Notes under the pieces: model-generated
The model's database searches: none
What the model was told of the DNA's origin: nothing
Seen by the model: the letters and a program-made list of their open reading frames with translations, nothing else
Shown: in pieces, positions 19,914-29,299 of the stretch
Position numbering within the stretch: the stretch's first letter is position 1
Layout of the letters: each line of letters opens with the position of its first letter
DNA from: Planctomycetota bacterium
GTDB lineage: Bacteria > Planctomycetota > J058
Length of the DNA: 63,915 nt
Reading direction: 5' to 3'
Assembly (NCBI GenBank): GCA_019636275.1
Contig: JAHBXY010000036.1
Coordinates: 1-63,915 of the forward strand
Program-made: the position numbers and the translations under genes

Positions 19914-20174
19914 TCACGGGCGCGGGTTCCGGTAGGCAGACCGGAGCCGTCGCATGGCCTCGTCGTAGCTCGGATGCGGGGGGTCCCGGTCGCTCAGGAC
20001 GGTCCGCCGATCCGGGCGCATCGAGAGGACATCCGCCGCGGACCGGCACACGGCGTCGATGATCCGCCAGGTCGCCTCCGGCCCGAGCCCCCTCAGCTCG
20101 GCGACGTCGCGCGCGACGGCCTCCCGCTCGGTCGTCGCGTGTCGGGCGAGGAAGCGCTCCAGGGCCGCGTCCAT
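19914..20174 (-). CDS. small hypothetical helical protein
   Basis: 86 residues starting at ATG 20174 (a GTG at 20195 is an alternative). All-helical and charged: MDAALERFLARHATTERE, VAELRGLGPEATWRIIDAVC, DPPHPSYDEAMRRLR. Its size and style (an N-terminal helix pair, then a P-P-x-P near the C-terminus) resemble small proteins encoded beside toxin or nucleotidyltransferase genes, but there is no partner here; an orphan antitoxin-like gene is one possibility. It lies 80 bp downstream of the PilT-like gene, on the same strand. Confidence 0.5.
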   Translation of the reverse strand: MDAALERFLARHATTEREAVARDVAELRGLGPEATWRIIDAVCRSAADVLSMRPDRRTVLSDRDPPHPSYDEAMRRLRSAYRNPRP

Positions 20175-20253
20175 GAGATCATCGTAGCGCGCCACGGAGG
20201 TCCGGGGGAGGCGGAGCGGTCGTCGGCCGGAGCGCCCCAAGCGCCCCGAGCGG

Positions 20254-21792
20254 TTACTGGAACAGCTTCGGGTTGGTCGCCGAGGCCCGGGCGACCTCCT
20301 TGGTGACGATCCCGTCGTCCAGCAGCTTCTTGATCGACTCGTCCATGAGGATCATGCCCAGCTTGCGACCGGTCTGGAGGACCGAGAGCAGCTTGTAGGT
20401 CGTGCCCTCGCGGATGATGTTCGCCACGGCCGGCGTCCAGCCGAGGATCTCGAGCGCCGCCGCGCGGCCCTTGCCGTCGGCCCGCGGCAGGAGGCGCTGC
20501 GAGATCACGCCCTTGAGCGACTCGGAGACCATGGCGCGGATCTGCGACTGCTCGCCCGGCGGGAAGACGTCGAGCAGGCGGTCGATCGTGCGCGTGGCGC
20601 TGGTCGTGTGCAGCGTGCCGAACACGAGGTGACCCGTCTCGGAGGCCGTGATCGCCAGGCGCACCGTGTCGAGGTCGCGCATCTCGCCGATCATGATCAC
20701 GTCGGGGTCCTCGCGCAGCGAGGCGCGCAGGGCGTTGCCCCAGCTCTTCGTGTGCAGCTCGATCTGCCGCTGCGAGACGTTGCACCCCTTCCCCTGGAAG
20801 ACGTACTCGATCGGGTCCTCCATGGTGATGATGTGGTCCTTGCGGTTCTGGTTCACGATGTCGATCAGCGCGGCGAGCGTCGACGACTTGCCCGACCCCG
20901 CCGCGCCCGTGACCAGGCACAGGCCCTGGTGGAACGTCGTGAACTTCTCCAGCGACTCGGGCAGCCCGAGCTCCTGCAGCGTGGGGATCTTCTCCTTGAT
21001 GACCCGGTAGACCCCGGAGATCCCGCGGCGGTTGCGCAGCACGTTGGCGCGGAAGCGGCCGCACTCGGGCGCCTCGACCGAGCCGTCCCAGTCGTTCGTC
21101 CGCTGGAAGTGCGCCCAGCCCTCGTCGCTCATGAGGCCGGCCGCCAGCGACTCCCCTTGCTCCGGCGTGATCACCGGCATGTTGAGGAAGTGGATCTGGC
21201 CGTGGAGGCGCATGAACGGCTTGGCGCCGCACGACAGGTGCAGGTCCGAGGCCCCCGAGTCGCGCGCCTTCTTCAGGAGCGAGATCATCGTCTTGCGCGC
21301 CGACGGGTCGTTCGGCCGCTTGACCGCCGCCCGGGGGCGGTCGTCGTCGTCGTCGCCGCCCACGGTGACCGGCTCGGGCGCGGGGGCCGGCGCCGGCTCG
21401 TCCTCCTCGACGACCTCCGGGTCGTCCATGACCTCGGGCTCGGCCGCCGGCGGCTCGAACGAGGCGGTCGGCCGGCGCGCCGGCGCGCCGCCGCCCTCGC
21501 CCGCGGGCTCGGACCCGTCGGCGTTCATCCCGCGGGCGAGGTACTTGGCCTGCTCCTCGGAGACGCCCTTGGCCAGGATGGCCTTCTCCTGCGCCTTGCG
21601 GATCGTGCGGTACTGCTTGTCGTCGACGGCCCCCTGCGACTTGAGGATCCGCCCCAGGTCGTCGTTGACGTCGGTGCGGCGGCGCCGGGCGGCGACCGCC
21701 TCGTCGAGCTGCGCCTGCGTGATGAGCTTGTTGTGGAGCGCGATGCGCCCGAACAGCAGCTCCTCCTTGGTCGGCTCCGACGCCACTGGCAC
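20254..21792 (-). CDS. PilT/PilU-like type IV pilus retraction ATPase with extra N-terminal domain
   Basis: 512 residues. The C-terminal ~350 residues are a PilT-family ATPase: ASDLHLSCGAKPFMRLHG, Walker A GAAGSGKSSTLAALI, Asp-box EDPIEYVF, Walker B EDPDVIMIGEMRD, His-box GHLVFGTLHT, and DVFPPGEQSQIR. PilT powers pilus retraction and twitching motility. It carries ~150 extra N-terminal residues: a GspE-N-like helical repeat (LFGRIALHNKLITQAQL, LGRILKSQGAVDDKQY) and an acidic Pro/Asp-rich linker. It is transcribed after the SIS-PilZ gene with an 81-bp gap. No pilin or PilB gene is in the window. Confidence 0.92.
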   Translation of the reverse strand: MPVASEPTKEELLFGRIALHNKLITQAQLDEAVAARRRRTDVNDDLGRILKSQGAVDDKQYRTIRKAQEKAILAKGVSEEQAKYLARGMNADGSEPAGEGGGAPARRPTASFEPPAAEPEVMDDPEVVEEDEPAPAPAPEPVTVGGDDDDDRPRAAVKRPNDPSARKTMISLLKKARDSGASDLHLSCGAKPFMRLHGQIHFLNMPVITPEQGESLAAGLMSDEGWAHFQRTNDWDGSVEAPECGRFRANVLRNRRGISGVYRVIKEKIPTLQELGLPESLEKFTTFHQGLCLVTGAAGSGKSSTLAALIDIVNQNRKDHIITMEDPIEYVFQGKGCNVSQRQIELHTKSWGNALRASLREDPDVIMIGEMRDLDTVRLAITASETGHLVFGTLHTTSATRTIDRLLDVFPPGEQSQIRAMVSESLKGVISQRLLPRADGKGRAAALEILGWTPAVANIIREGTTYKLLSVLQTGRKLGMILMDESIKKLLDDGIVTKEVARASATNPKLFQ

Positions 21793-21873
21793 CCCCGTCG
21801 TCCGCCCGGCCGCGCCGGGCGGCGGTGTGGGTCCGGGTCGCCCCGGACGGTGTTTCGGTCGCGGACCCGCCGG

Positions 21874-23565
21874 CTACGCCGGCGCGCCCATGCTCTCAGC
21901 GGCGCGCGCGAGCTTGCGGCGCACCACGGGGTCGAGGTCCTGGAACTCCAGCTCCACCCGGGTCCCGCGGCGCCCGACGCCCGAGGTCCCCGAGATCGTG
22001 GTCAGGATACCCTGAGCCAGGACCGGCTCGATGAACGCCGGGATCTCGAGCCGCAGCCACAGCTCGTCGCCCTTCTGCAGCGTGCTGCCCGCCTCGTCGT
22101 CCGGGTCGAGGAAGAACGCCAGCCGGGTCGGCGAGAGCGTGATGAGCTCGTGCGTGGGCCCCGACTCGTCGGGGTAGCCGCCCCGGCCCCAGCGCATGCG
22201 GCACTCGGCGATCGTGAACCGCGCCGAGAGGCGCCGCGACGCGCTGTCCACCCCGTCGGCCGAGCCGCTGGCGGCGTCGCGCGCGTCGGCCGGCATCTCG
22301 AGGTCCTGCAGGAAGGCGTCCTCGAGCGCGAACGGGTCGGCGCTGGCGGTCGTCGCCATGGCCTCGCGCAGCGAGCCGGTCACCGCCGGGACGACGTCCG
22401 AGCCGACCATGATGTCCGACCCGAAGCTGGGCTCGGGCGGGCCGGGTTGGTCGTGGGAGGTGAGGCCCACCGGCGCGTCGCCGAGCGACACCTCGCTCGG
22501 GGCGCCGGCGGGGACGGTGGGGGCCGGGTCGACGGCCGGGGCCGGCTTCGGCGCGGGGCCGCTGCCCGGGCGCGGCGTGCGGGCGGCCGGCGCGAGCGCC
22601 TTGCCGACATCCGAGCGCGCCTCCGAGCGGGAGCGCGACGAGGGCCGCGGCGGCGGCGTCGCCCCGACCTCGTGGTCGACATCGTCGTCGACCTCGAGCA
22701 CCTCGGCCGCGTCGGCGGCCTCGGCCGGCTCGGCGGGCGGGTCGGACGGCGCCTCGTCGAGGCGCAGCGCCTTGACGTTCAGGACCGACGGCCGCAGGCG
22801 CCGCCGCCGCTGCGGCGCCGGCTCCGGGGTCACCGGCGGCCCGACCTGCGGGACGGCGCGGCGCGCCGAGTCGCGTGGCACCTTCATCGTGGCCTGGCAC
22901 AGCGGGCAGGTGACCTCGCGGCCGCGCTGCCGCTCGTCGTGGAACACGCGCTCGTTGCACGTGTCGCACGTCGCCTGGACCAGGTGGTCCTCCTCGGCCT
23001 CGCCGGCGCGCGCGGCGGCGCGCGAGACGCGCGCCAGGATGCGGGCGACGACGAACGACGACTCGACGATCGTCTTGATGCCCTCGGTCGGCAGGTTCAG
23101 GCGCACGGTCGCCAGGCGCCGGACCGGGCCCTTGGCGCTCATGCCGCCGATCACGAGCACCGGGACGCGCTTGGCGCGGGCCGACTCGAGGACCATGCGG
23201 GTCTCGCGGTCGCTGCCGTCGGCGAGGAACGCGAGCACGACGTCGCCCGGGTGCAGGTGGCGCCCGACCTGCTTGGCCGCGGCCGCGCGCCCGACGCCGA
23301 CCTCGGCGCTGTCGTCGGGGTCGACCGACGCCGGGGCGGCGCGCGTGAGGTCGACCGGCAGCGCCGGCAGGTGCGTGAGGTAGTCCTCGGCCAGGAGCGG
23401 GGCGAGCGCGTCGAGCGGCGGCTCGCCGACGATGAACACGCGCCCGCGCCGCGAGCGCGCCGACGCCAGCGCCTCGCCCATGTCCTTGAACCTGGGGCCG
23501 TGGGCGCGGAGGAAGCGGCGCATGCGCCGCTGATCCTCCTGCATCTTGTCGAGGAACTCGTCCAC
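21874..23565 (-). CDS. SIS domain - zinc ribbon - PilZ fusion protein
   Basis: 563 residues. Residues ~35-185 resemble a SIS (sugar isomerase) domain of the GmhA/KpsF type: GRVFIVGEPPLDALAPLLAED, HPGDVVLAFLADGSDRET and VPVLVIGGMSAKGP reproduce the phosphate-binding strand-loop pattern in part. A zinc ribbon follows (CDTCNERVF...CPLC, ~205-230), then ~200 residues of Pro/Ala/Asp linker. The last ~130 residues look like a PilZ domain (FTIAECRMRW near its start, DELWLRLEIPAF, GTRVELEFQDLD at the end), a c-di-GMP effector fold, though the RxxxR part is not clear. Encoded upstream of the PilT-like ATPase, suggesting c-di-GMP input to pili. Architecture not one I recognise. Confidence 0.65.
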   Translation of the reverse strand: MDEFLDKMQEDQRRMRRFLRAHGPRFKDMGEALASARSRRGRVFIVGEPPLDALAPLLAEDYLTHLPALPVDLTRAAPASVDPDDSAEVGVGRAAAAKQVGRHLHPGDVVLAFLADGSDRETRMVLESARAKRVPVLVIGGMSAKGPVRRLATVRLNLPTEGIKTIVESSFVVARILARVSRAAARAGEAEEDHLVQATCDTCNERVFHDERQRGREVTCPLCQATMKVPRDSARRAVPQVGPPVTPEPAPQRRRRLRPSVLNVKALRLDEAPSDPPAEPAEAADAAEVLEVDDDVDHEVGATPPPRPSSRSRSEARSDVGKALAPAARTPRPGSGPAPKPAPAVDPAPTVPAGAPSEVSLGDAPVGLTSHDQPGPPEPSFGSDIMVGSDVVPAVTGSLREAMATTASADPFALEDAFLQDLEMPADARDAASGSADGVDSASRRLSARFTIAECRMRWGRGGYPDESGPTHELITLSPTRLAFFLDPDDEAGSTLQKGDELWLRLEIPAFIEPVLAQGILTTISGTSGVGRRGTRVELEFQDLDPVVRRKLARAAESMGAPA

Positions 23566-23651
23566 GCGCGGGTCTGGACCCTCGTCCCTGGGGTGAGTCC
23601 GCTAGCCTATCCGCTAAGACCTTGCCGCACAACTCGTTCTGGGGAAACTTG

Positions 23652-23830
23652 CCGCGCTCACAGCAGGCCGTCGCTCGTCCCGATGTCCACGTCCGGGCGC
23701 GCGGCTCGATGCTCCGATCCGCCGTGAGGCACCCGTCGCCCTCGCTCCGGCCGCTACGCGGCCTCCGCTCGGGGATGCGCGCCACCGCTCGATCTGCCCG
23801 CTCCGCTCGCAGGTCAAGCGGTGAGCGCGG
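23652..23830 (-). repeat. dispersed repeat R1, copy 1 (abuts a stop codon)
   Basis: 179 bp bounded by a 10-bp terminal inverted repeat (CCGCGCTCAC / GTGAGCGCGG). An internal perfect hairpin GGCCGC-TAC-GCGGCC lies at 23749-23763. Read on the minus strand it starts immediately after the TGA of the DsrE-like gene (stop at 23831-23833). Related copies: 39809-39986, 56138-56314, 63727-63857. Confidence 0.85.
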
Positions 23831-24163
23831 TCAGAGGGTGACCACCTTCGCGGCCCGGTCCAGGCGCGAGACGATGTCGTCCATGGTCCCCACGACCCCG
23901 ACCCGGACGCGCTCGCGCAGGCCGAAGTGGTCGACGCAGGTCCCGCAGGCCACCACGTCCACGCCGCGGGCCTCGAGCGCGGCCAGCCCTTGCAACGCCG
24001 GCGAGCCCTCGACGAGCAGCTTGACGCCGCCGTTGTAGAGGCACACGGCGGTCAGCCCTTCGAGCGCGCCGGCCTTGCCCAGGAACGAGGCCAGGATCTT
24101 CTGCCCCAGGGCGTCGTCCCCGCGCCCCATGCCGTCGGACGGGATGATCACGACCGTGGTCAC
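23831..24163 (-). CDS. DsrE/YedF-like small sulfurtransferase-type protein
   Basis: 110 residues from GTG 24163. The sequence VVIIPSDGMGRGDDALGQKIL, here in parts VVIIPSDGMGRGD and LGQKILASFL, then LTAVCLYNGGVKLLVEGS and GVDVVACGTCVDHFGL, is that of the DsrE-like domain found at the C-terminus of YedF and in selenium-metabolism YedF proteins. The CGTC pair is the conserved cysteine site, implying persulfide or thiol chemistry. The usual TusA-like N-terminal domain is absent. It follows the 82-residue gene with a 3-bp gap, so they form an operon, and repeat R1 begins right after its stop codon. Confidence 0.8.
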   Translation of the reverse strand: MTTVVIIPSDGMGRGDDALGQKILASFLGKAGALEGLTAVCLYNGGVKLLVEGSPALQGLAALEARGVDVVACGTCVDHFGLRERVRVGVVGTMDDIVSRLDRAAKVVTL

Positions 24164-24166
24164 GCC

Positions 24167-24415
24167 TCAGCCCTCCGGATGCGCCGTGGGCCCGGCGATC
24201 GCCGGCCCGGCGCTGGGGCCGAGCAGCTCGAGCGCGGCCCCCGGATAGACCTCGTCGGCCGGCGCCAGGTGACCGGCCTTGCCCGGCCCACCCTTGATCA
24301 TGGGCACGAGCTGGCTCCCCCGGTCGGCCCAGGCCGCCACCGGTGTGCGGTCCATGCGGCCCTCCGGGAACCGGGCGATGACGAACCAGCCGGGCGTGGC
24401 GGCGACGAACTGCAT
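24167..24415 (-). CDS. small hypothetical protein in operon with DsrE-like gene
   Basis: 82 residues from ATG 24415. The N-terminal half (QFVAATPGWFVIARFPEG) looks like a small beta-sheet domain containing several aromatics; the middle contains PVAAWADRGSQLVPMI and the C-terminus is Ala/Gly/Pro-rich. I do not recognise the family. Upstream of the DsrE-like gene with a 3-bp gap, hence probably cotranscribed and perhaps functionally linked to thiol chemistry (inference). No cysteines are present in it. Confidence 0.55.
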   Translation of the reverse strand: MQFVAATPGWFVIARFPEGRMDRTPVAAWADRGSQLVPMIKGGPGKAGHLAPADEVYPGAALELLGPSAGPAIAGPTAHPEG

Positions 24416-24593
24416 GGCGGCTCCTCCGTGGGGGCACCAGCATGCCCTCGTTCGGCCCGACGGCCAGCCCCTCCGCCGCGGGCGCTGGAGGGCCGCGCGG
24501 AGCAGGGCTCGAGGTCCCGCGGTCCTTCCGGACGGTGGCGCGAGGGTCGTGGCTCGCCCGTCCGGCGGCTAGACTCCGCGGGGCGAGGGTGCG

Positions 24594-26267
24594 TTGAGCT
24601 CGAGGCTCGCTTCACCGACCGAGGGCCCGGCGCCGGCGACCGCCCAGGCCTGGCGGGAGGCCGGCGCACGCCTCACGGCCGCCCCCGGGCTGGCGATCGT
24701 GCTGCTGCTGGGCGGCGCGGCCGCGTGGGGCAACCGCGGGCAGGTCAACCCCGACGGGGTCTCCTACCTGCAGCTCGCGTCCTACCTCGCCGGGGGCGAC
24801 GTGGTCGCCTCGATCTCCGCCTACTGGAACCCGCTGCTCGTGTGGCTGCTCGCCCCCCTGCTCGGCCTGGGGCTCGACCGGCTGGTCACCGCGCGGCTGG
24901 CGCTCCTCCTCTGCGCGGCGGTCGGGGTGCTCGCGGCGGACCGCCTGGCCCTGCGGCTGGGCCTGCGCCCGCTACCGCGCGCGGCCGCCGTGGCGGCCGT
25001 CGCGGCGCCCCTGGCGGAGCTCGCGACGCGCGTCATCACGCCCGACGTGCTCGTGGGCGCCTGCCTGCTCGCCTACACGGCGTCGGCCTGCCACCCGCGG
25101 CTGCTCCGCTGCCGGCGGCGCGCGGCGCTCACCGGGGCGCTGGGCGGGGTGTGCTTCCTGGCGAAGTCCTACGCCCTGCCCTTCGTCCTCGTCCACCTGC
25201 CGCTGATGATCGGCCTGCGCGCGTGGCGCGAGCGGGACGTCGACCGGCGCGACGCCGCGCGGGCGCTCGCGGTGGCGCTGGCCGCGCTCCTGGCGATCGC
25301 GTCGGCCTGGATCGTCGTGCTCTCCGTGCGCTTCCAGCGGCCGACGTGGGCGACGTCGGGCGCGTCGGTCCACGCCGCCGTCGGGCCGGGCGCGCCGCTC
25401 GGCGACTACCGCATGCCGACCGGCCTCATGACGCCGCCGCCGCCGCACCGGTCGGTCTGGGAGATGCCGGAGCTCCTCGCCTACCCCGCCTGGTCGCCCC
25501 TGGCGACCCCGGAGCACCGCGCGCACCAGGCGGCGATCATCGCCCACCACGGCGCGTCGGCCCTGCGGATCCTGCGCGGGTGGGACTGGCTCGGCCTGAC
25601 CCTCCCCGGCCTGGCGCTCGCGCCGCTCCTCGCGTGGCTGGCCCGACGGCGCCTCGAGCGGGACGCGCCGGCCCTGGCCGCGGCGTCGCTGTGGGTCCCG
25701 GCGACGGTCGCGATCTACATCGGCGGCCACCTGCCGATCTTCCTCGAGGAGCGCTACCTGCTGACGTTCCTCCTCCCGCTGGCGGCGCTGCTCCTCGTCG
25801 CCTGGGCGGCGGCGGCGGCGGCGGCCTTCAGGGACCGGGCGCGCGCCGGCCCGGCGGTCGGCGCGCTGCTGGTCGGCCTCGTGTGCGCCGCCTACGCCCT
25901 CGGACCGGCCCGCGCGCTCGTCGACCGCGCCCGGCGCGGCGACGACGGCCAGCGCTTCGCGGCCCTCGTGAGCGCGCTGCGGGAGGCCCGCGTCAGCGGC
26001 CCGCTGGCGCTGGTCGTCGAGGCGGGCGAGGACCCCCACGCCTGGCACTCGGGTCACTACGCCGCGTTCTTCCTCGACGAGACCTACGTGGGGACGCTCA
26101 CCCTGGCCGAGGCGACGGGCACGGACCTGCTCGACCGGCACGCCGTGGGCGCCGTCCTCGTCCCGCGCGCCGACGCGAGCCCGGCCGACCTCGGCCCCGG
26201 CTGGGCGCTGCGCTGCGTGCTCGGCGGACCGGGCGGCCGGCGCCTCGAGGTCTTCGGCCGGCGCTGA
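24594..26267 (+). CDS. GT-C-like polytopic membrane glycosyltransferase (PMT/ArnT type, putative)
   Basis: 557 residues with a TTG start at 24594. Ten or more hydrophobic segments. Near the N-terminus GQVNPDGVSYLQLASYLAGGD resembles the first periplasmic loop of GT-C/family 39 transferases, with the Asp usually at the catalytic position (NPDGVSYL). TRVITPDVLVGA is typical of the second conserved acidic site, and YIGGHLPIFLEERYLLTF of the C-terminal conserved region (the R-Y-L-L element). Such enzymes move sugars from polyprenyl-phosphate carriers onto lipids or proteins; the substrate cannot be inferred. It stands alone between convergent kinase and divergent DsrE genes. Confidence 0.7.
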   Translation: MSSRLASPTEGPAPATAQAWREAGARLTAAPGLAIVLLLGGAAAWGNRGQVNPDGVSYLQLASYLAGGDVVASISAYWNPLLVWLLAPLLGLGLDRLVTARLALLLCAAVGVLAADRLALRLGLRPLPRAAAVAAVAAPLAELATRVITPDVLVGACLLAYTASACHPRLLRCRRRAALTGALGGVCFLAKSYALPFVLVHLPLMIGLRAWRERDVDRRDAARALAVALAALLAIASAWIVVLSVRFQRPTWATSGASVHAAVGPGAPLGDYRMPTGLMTPPPPHRSVWEMPELLAYPAWSPLATPEHRAHQAAIIAHHGASALRILRGWDWLGLTLPGLALAPLLAWLARRRLERDAPALAAASLWVPATVAIYIGGHLPIFLEERYLLTFLLPLAALLLVAWAAAAAAAFRDRARAGPAVGALLVGLVCAAYALGPARALVDRARRGDDGQRFAALVSALREARVSGPLALVVEAGEDPHAWHSGHYAAFFLDETYVGTLTLAEATGTDLLDRHAVGAVLVPRADASPADLGPGWALRCVLGGPGGRRLEVFGRR

Positions 26268-26288
26268 TCGGCCGGGGGCCTCCCCGCC

Positions 26289-29208
26289 TCAACGCCGCAG
26301 CGCGGCCAGGCGCTCTCGCTCCTGTCGAGTCCACCACATGCGGCGAGCCCCCTCCTCGCAGCGCGCGAGGAGGGCGTCGCGCTCCCCCTCCGCGGCGCCG
26401 TCGACCAGATCGAGCGCGGCGCCGACGTCCCCGCCGCCGAGGAGCGCGTCGACCAGAGCGGCGCGCCACTCCGGACCGCTCGCCCCCCGGGTCGCGGCGG
26501 CCTCGAGGTCACCCTGCGCGCCGAGGGGGTCGCCGAGCGCGACCCGCGCCCGGGCGCGGAGCACCCACACCTCGGCGGGTCGGTCGTCCGCGAGGGCCGC
26601 GGCCGCGAGCAGGCGCAGGGCCTCGGCGGGCCGTCCGCGCCGCTCGGCGACGAGGGCGGCCTGGTACGACAGCCTCCACCAGCCCGGCGCCCGCGAGCGC
26701 GCCCTCGCCAGGACGGCCGCCGCCTCCTCGACCCGTCCCTCCTCCAGGAGCAGCGCGGCGAGGTCCGCGACGCCCGGCGGATCCTCCGGCCGCGCGGTCA
26801 CGGCGGCCCGCAGGTCCGAGAGGGCGCCGGCGCGGTCACCGTCCAGCAGCTTCAGGCGCCCCCGGACGTGCAGCCCGCGGGCGTCCGCGGGCTCCAGCCG
26901 GAGCGCCTCACCCACGAGACGTCGCGCCTCTTCCCCGCGTCCAAGCGCGAGCGCGGCGAGCGCGGCCGCGCTCCTGGGGGCGGGGTCGGCCGGCCAGCGA
27001 GCCACTCCGTGCGTCCCCGCCCGCAGCCCGACGTCGAGGCGCCCCTGGAGACCGACCAGGACGAGGACCCGGAGGTCGATGTCACCCGGCTCCGCGTCGC
27101 CCTCGGCCTCGAGCGCCTTGAGGATGTCGAGCGACGTCTCGGCTGCGCCCGTGAGCGCGGTCTCGGTGGCCAGCGCGCGGAGCCGAGCGCCTCGCCGACC
27201 CGCGGTCAGCCGTCGCCTGGCCTCGGCGACGTCCAGCGGGGCCTCGTGCCCCCGGAGCACGAGCTGCTCGATCGCGCCCATGGCGCTCGGCAGCTCGAGC
27301 CCGCACCGGATGGCCCAGGCATCGACGAGCTCCGCGGGCGCGCCGATGCGCGCGAGCGCTTCAGCGCCCTCGAGCGCCGCGGCGCGCTCCCCGCGGGAGA
27401 ACAGGACCTTGGCCCGGAGCGAGAGCGCGTCGACGTGCCAGGGGTCGGCCGACAGGGCAGCTTCGAGGTCAACGACGGGGTCGCCGTAGGGCTCCTCTTC
27501 GAGGCCCATGAACACCCGCACCAGCCGCAGGGCGGGCGCGGTCGGGTCGGCCTGGATCGCGGCCTCGAGGCACGCGCGCGCCTCGCCCTTCCGGCCGAGC
27601 TTGTGGAGCAAGGCGGCGCGGTCCGCACCGGCCTCGGGCTCGGTCGCGGCGGCGGCCTCGAGGTGCGCGAGCGCGCGGTCCACCTGCCCCCGCGCGACCG
27701 CGACGCGAGCGGCGAGCACGCGGGCCCAGGGGTCCGGGGCGCCGGCGCCCAGGGCGCTGGCGATCCCAGCCTCGACCTCGTCGACGGGGCGCTCGAGGGG
27801 GCGACTGCGCCAGAGCGCGACGAGCCGGGCGAGCGCGAGGTCGTCCCGATCGGGGTGGGCCGCGCAGGCGCGCTCGAGGAGCGCCAGCGGCGGACGAGCG
27901 CGGCAGCGGGTCGCGCGCAGCGCGAGGCGCAGCAGCTCGTCCGGGTCGTCCTCCCCCAGGGCGAGCGCCGCCAGCCGCGCGCGCAGCGCGGCCCGCTCGA
28001 AGCCCGCGGCCTCGAGCGTGCGCGCCGCGCGCCGGAGGTCGATCAAGGTCGCGTCGACCTCCCGCAGGCGCTCGTCGAGCGACGACTCGAGGTCGAGGCA
28101 GGCCTCGAGGATGGCCTCGTGCCGCTCGCCGCCGTCGGCGCGCGCCGCGGTGACGACGGCGGCCGTCTGGCTCGCGGCGTCGACGCTCGCGCTGCTCGGC
28201 GCGACCGCCACCTCGGGCTCGGTCGGGCCAGGCGGCCGGAGCCCGACGACCAGGGCGCCCGCGAAAGCGCGAGCGCGGCGACCCCGGCCGCGAGCCCGGC
28301 CCGCCGCCCGCCGCCTCCCGCCCGGCGGCCCCGCGCAGGAGCCGCTGGAGCTCGGCCGCGCTGCCCGGCCGCCGCTCCGGGGCCTTGGCGAGGCAGCGCA
28401 GCACGACCGCCTCGAGCGCCCGCGGGATGCCGGCGCGGAGCAGGCGCGGCGCGGTCGGCGCGCGGCTGAGCACCTGCTCGAGCACCTGGAGCGGACCACC
28501 CCCGGCGAACGGCGGACGTCCGGTGAGCGCGTGGTAGAGGGTCGCGCCTGCGCCGTAGAGGTCCGCGCGAGCGTCGGCCTGGTGCGCGCGGCCGTCGGCC
28601 TGCTCCGGCGCCATGTACGCCGGGGTGCCCAGGATCTCCCCCGTGAGCGTCAGTCGCTCGCCCACGGGCGCGCTCAGGCTCGCCAGGCCGAAGTCGATGA
28701 GCTTGAGCGCGCCATCCTCGGTGAGCAGCACGTTCCGCGGGGTCACATCCCGGTGGATGATCCCTTCCCGGTGGACCGCCTCCAGCGCCTCCGCGAGCTG
28801 GAGCCCGAGCGCGACGACCTCCGCGGGGTCGAGCGGCCCCGCGCGCGCGACGCGGGCGTGGAGCGACTCCCCACGGACGAGCTCGGTCGCGATCACCACG
28901 CAGCCTGGCGTCGCGTGAGCGTCGAGGATCGCCGCCACCCCGTGATGCCGGACCGCGAACAGGGCGCGCGCCTCCGTCGCCGCCCTCGCGCCGGCGGCCG
29001 GGTCCCGGGGGTCGACCTGGATGACCTTGAGCGCCACCGGCGGGCCGCCGTCGACCGAGGTGGCCTCGAAGACGACCCCCATGCCCCCGCGACCCAGCTC
29101 GCGGGAGACGACCCAGCGGCCGAACAGGGCGCCTTCAGCGCTCAGACGGAGCTCCGTTCTGCGGTGATCGCGCCGGGCCCTTCCGTGGACCAGAGCTATA
29201 CACGACAT
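26289..29208 (-). pseudogene. receptor-type Ser/Thr kinase with TPR-rich extracytoplasmic region, frameshifted
   Basis: Read from ATG 29208, the N-terminal frame gives a kinase domain (ELGRGGMGVVFEA, VALKVI, HRDVTPRNVLL, DFGLA, AYMAPEQ, DLYGAGATLYHAL) to about residue 290. The frame is then lost around 28260-28330, exactly where a membrane helix is expected (hydrophobic AGLAAGVAALALS is readable in a third frame). A second frame continues to 26289 with about 620 residues of tetratricopeptide-like helices (for example ARGLHVRGRLKLLDGDRAGA, AEALRLLAAAALADDRPAEV). Total coding length fits one ~960-residue kinase-TM-TPR protein. Either a real pseudogene or an assembly error in a GC-rich run. The catalytic loop has Thr in place of Lys (HRDVTP). 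Confidence 0.8.
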
Positions 29209-29299
29209 GTACAGTCGCTCAGGGGCGGGTGCAAGGCTCGTGCGGCGGGGATTGGGCGGAAAGGCCCGGCGCTGTCGGGCCCTCCGCCGGAGAGCGCGC

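Noticed and set aside
23652..23830. Insertion sequence
   Set aside because: No transposase frame in any R1 copy; at about 178 bp it can only be a non-autonomous element or a structural repeat.
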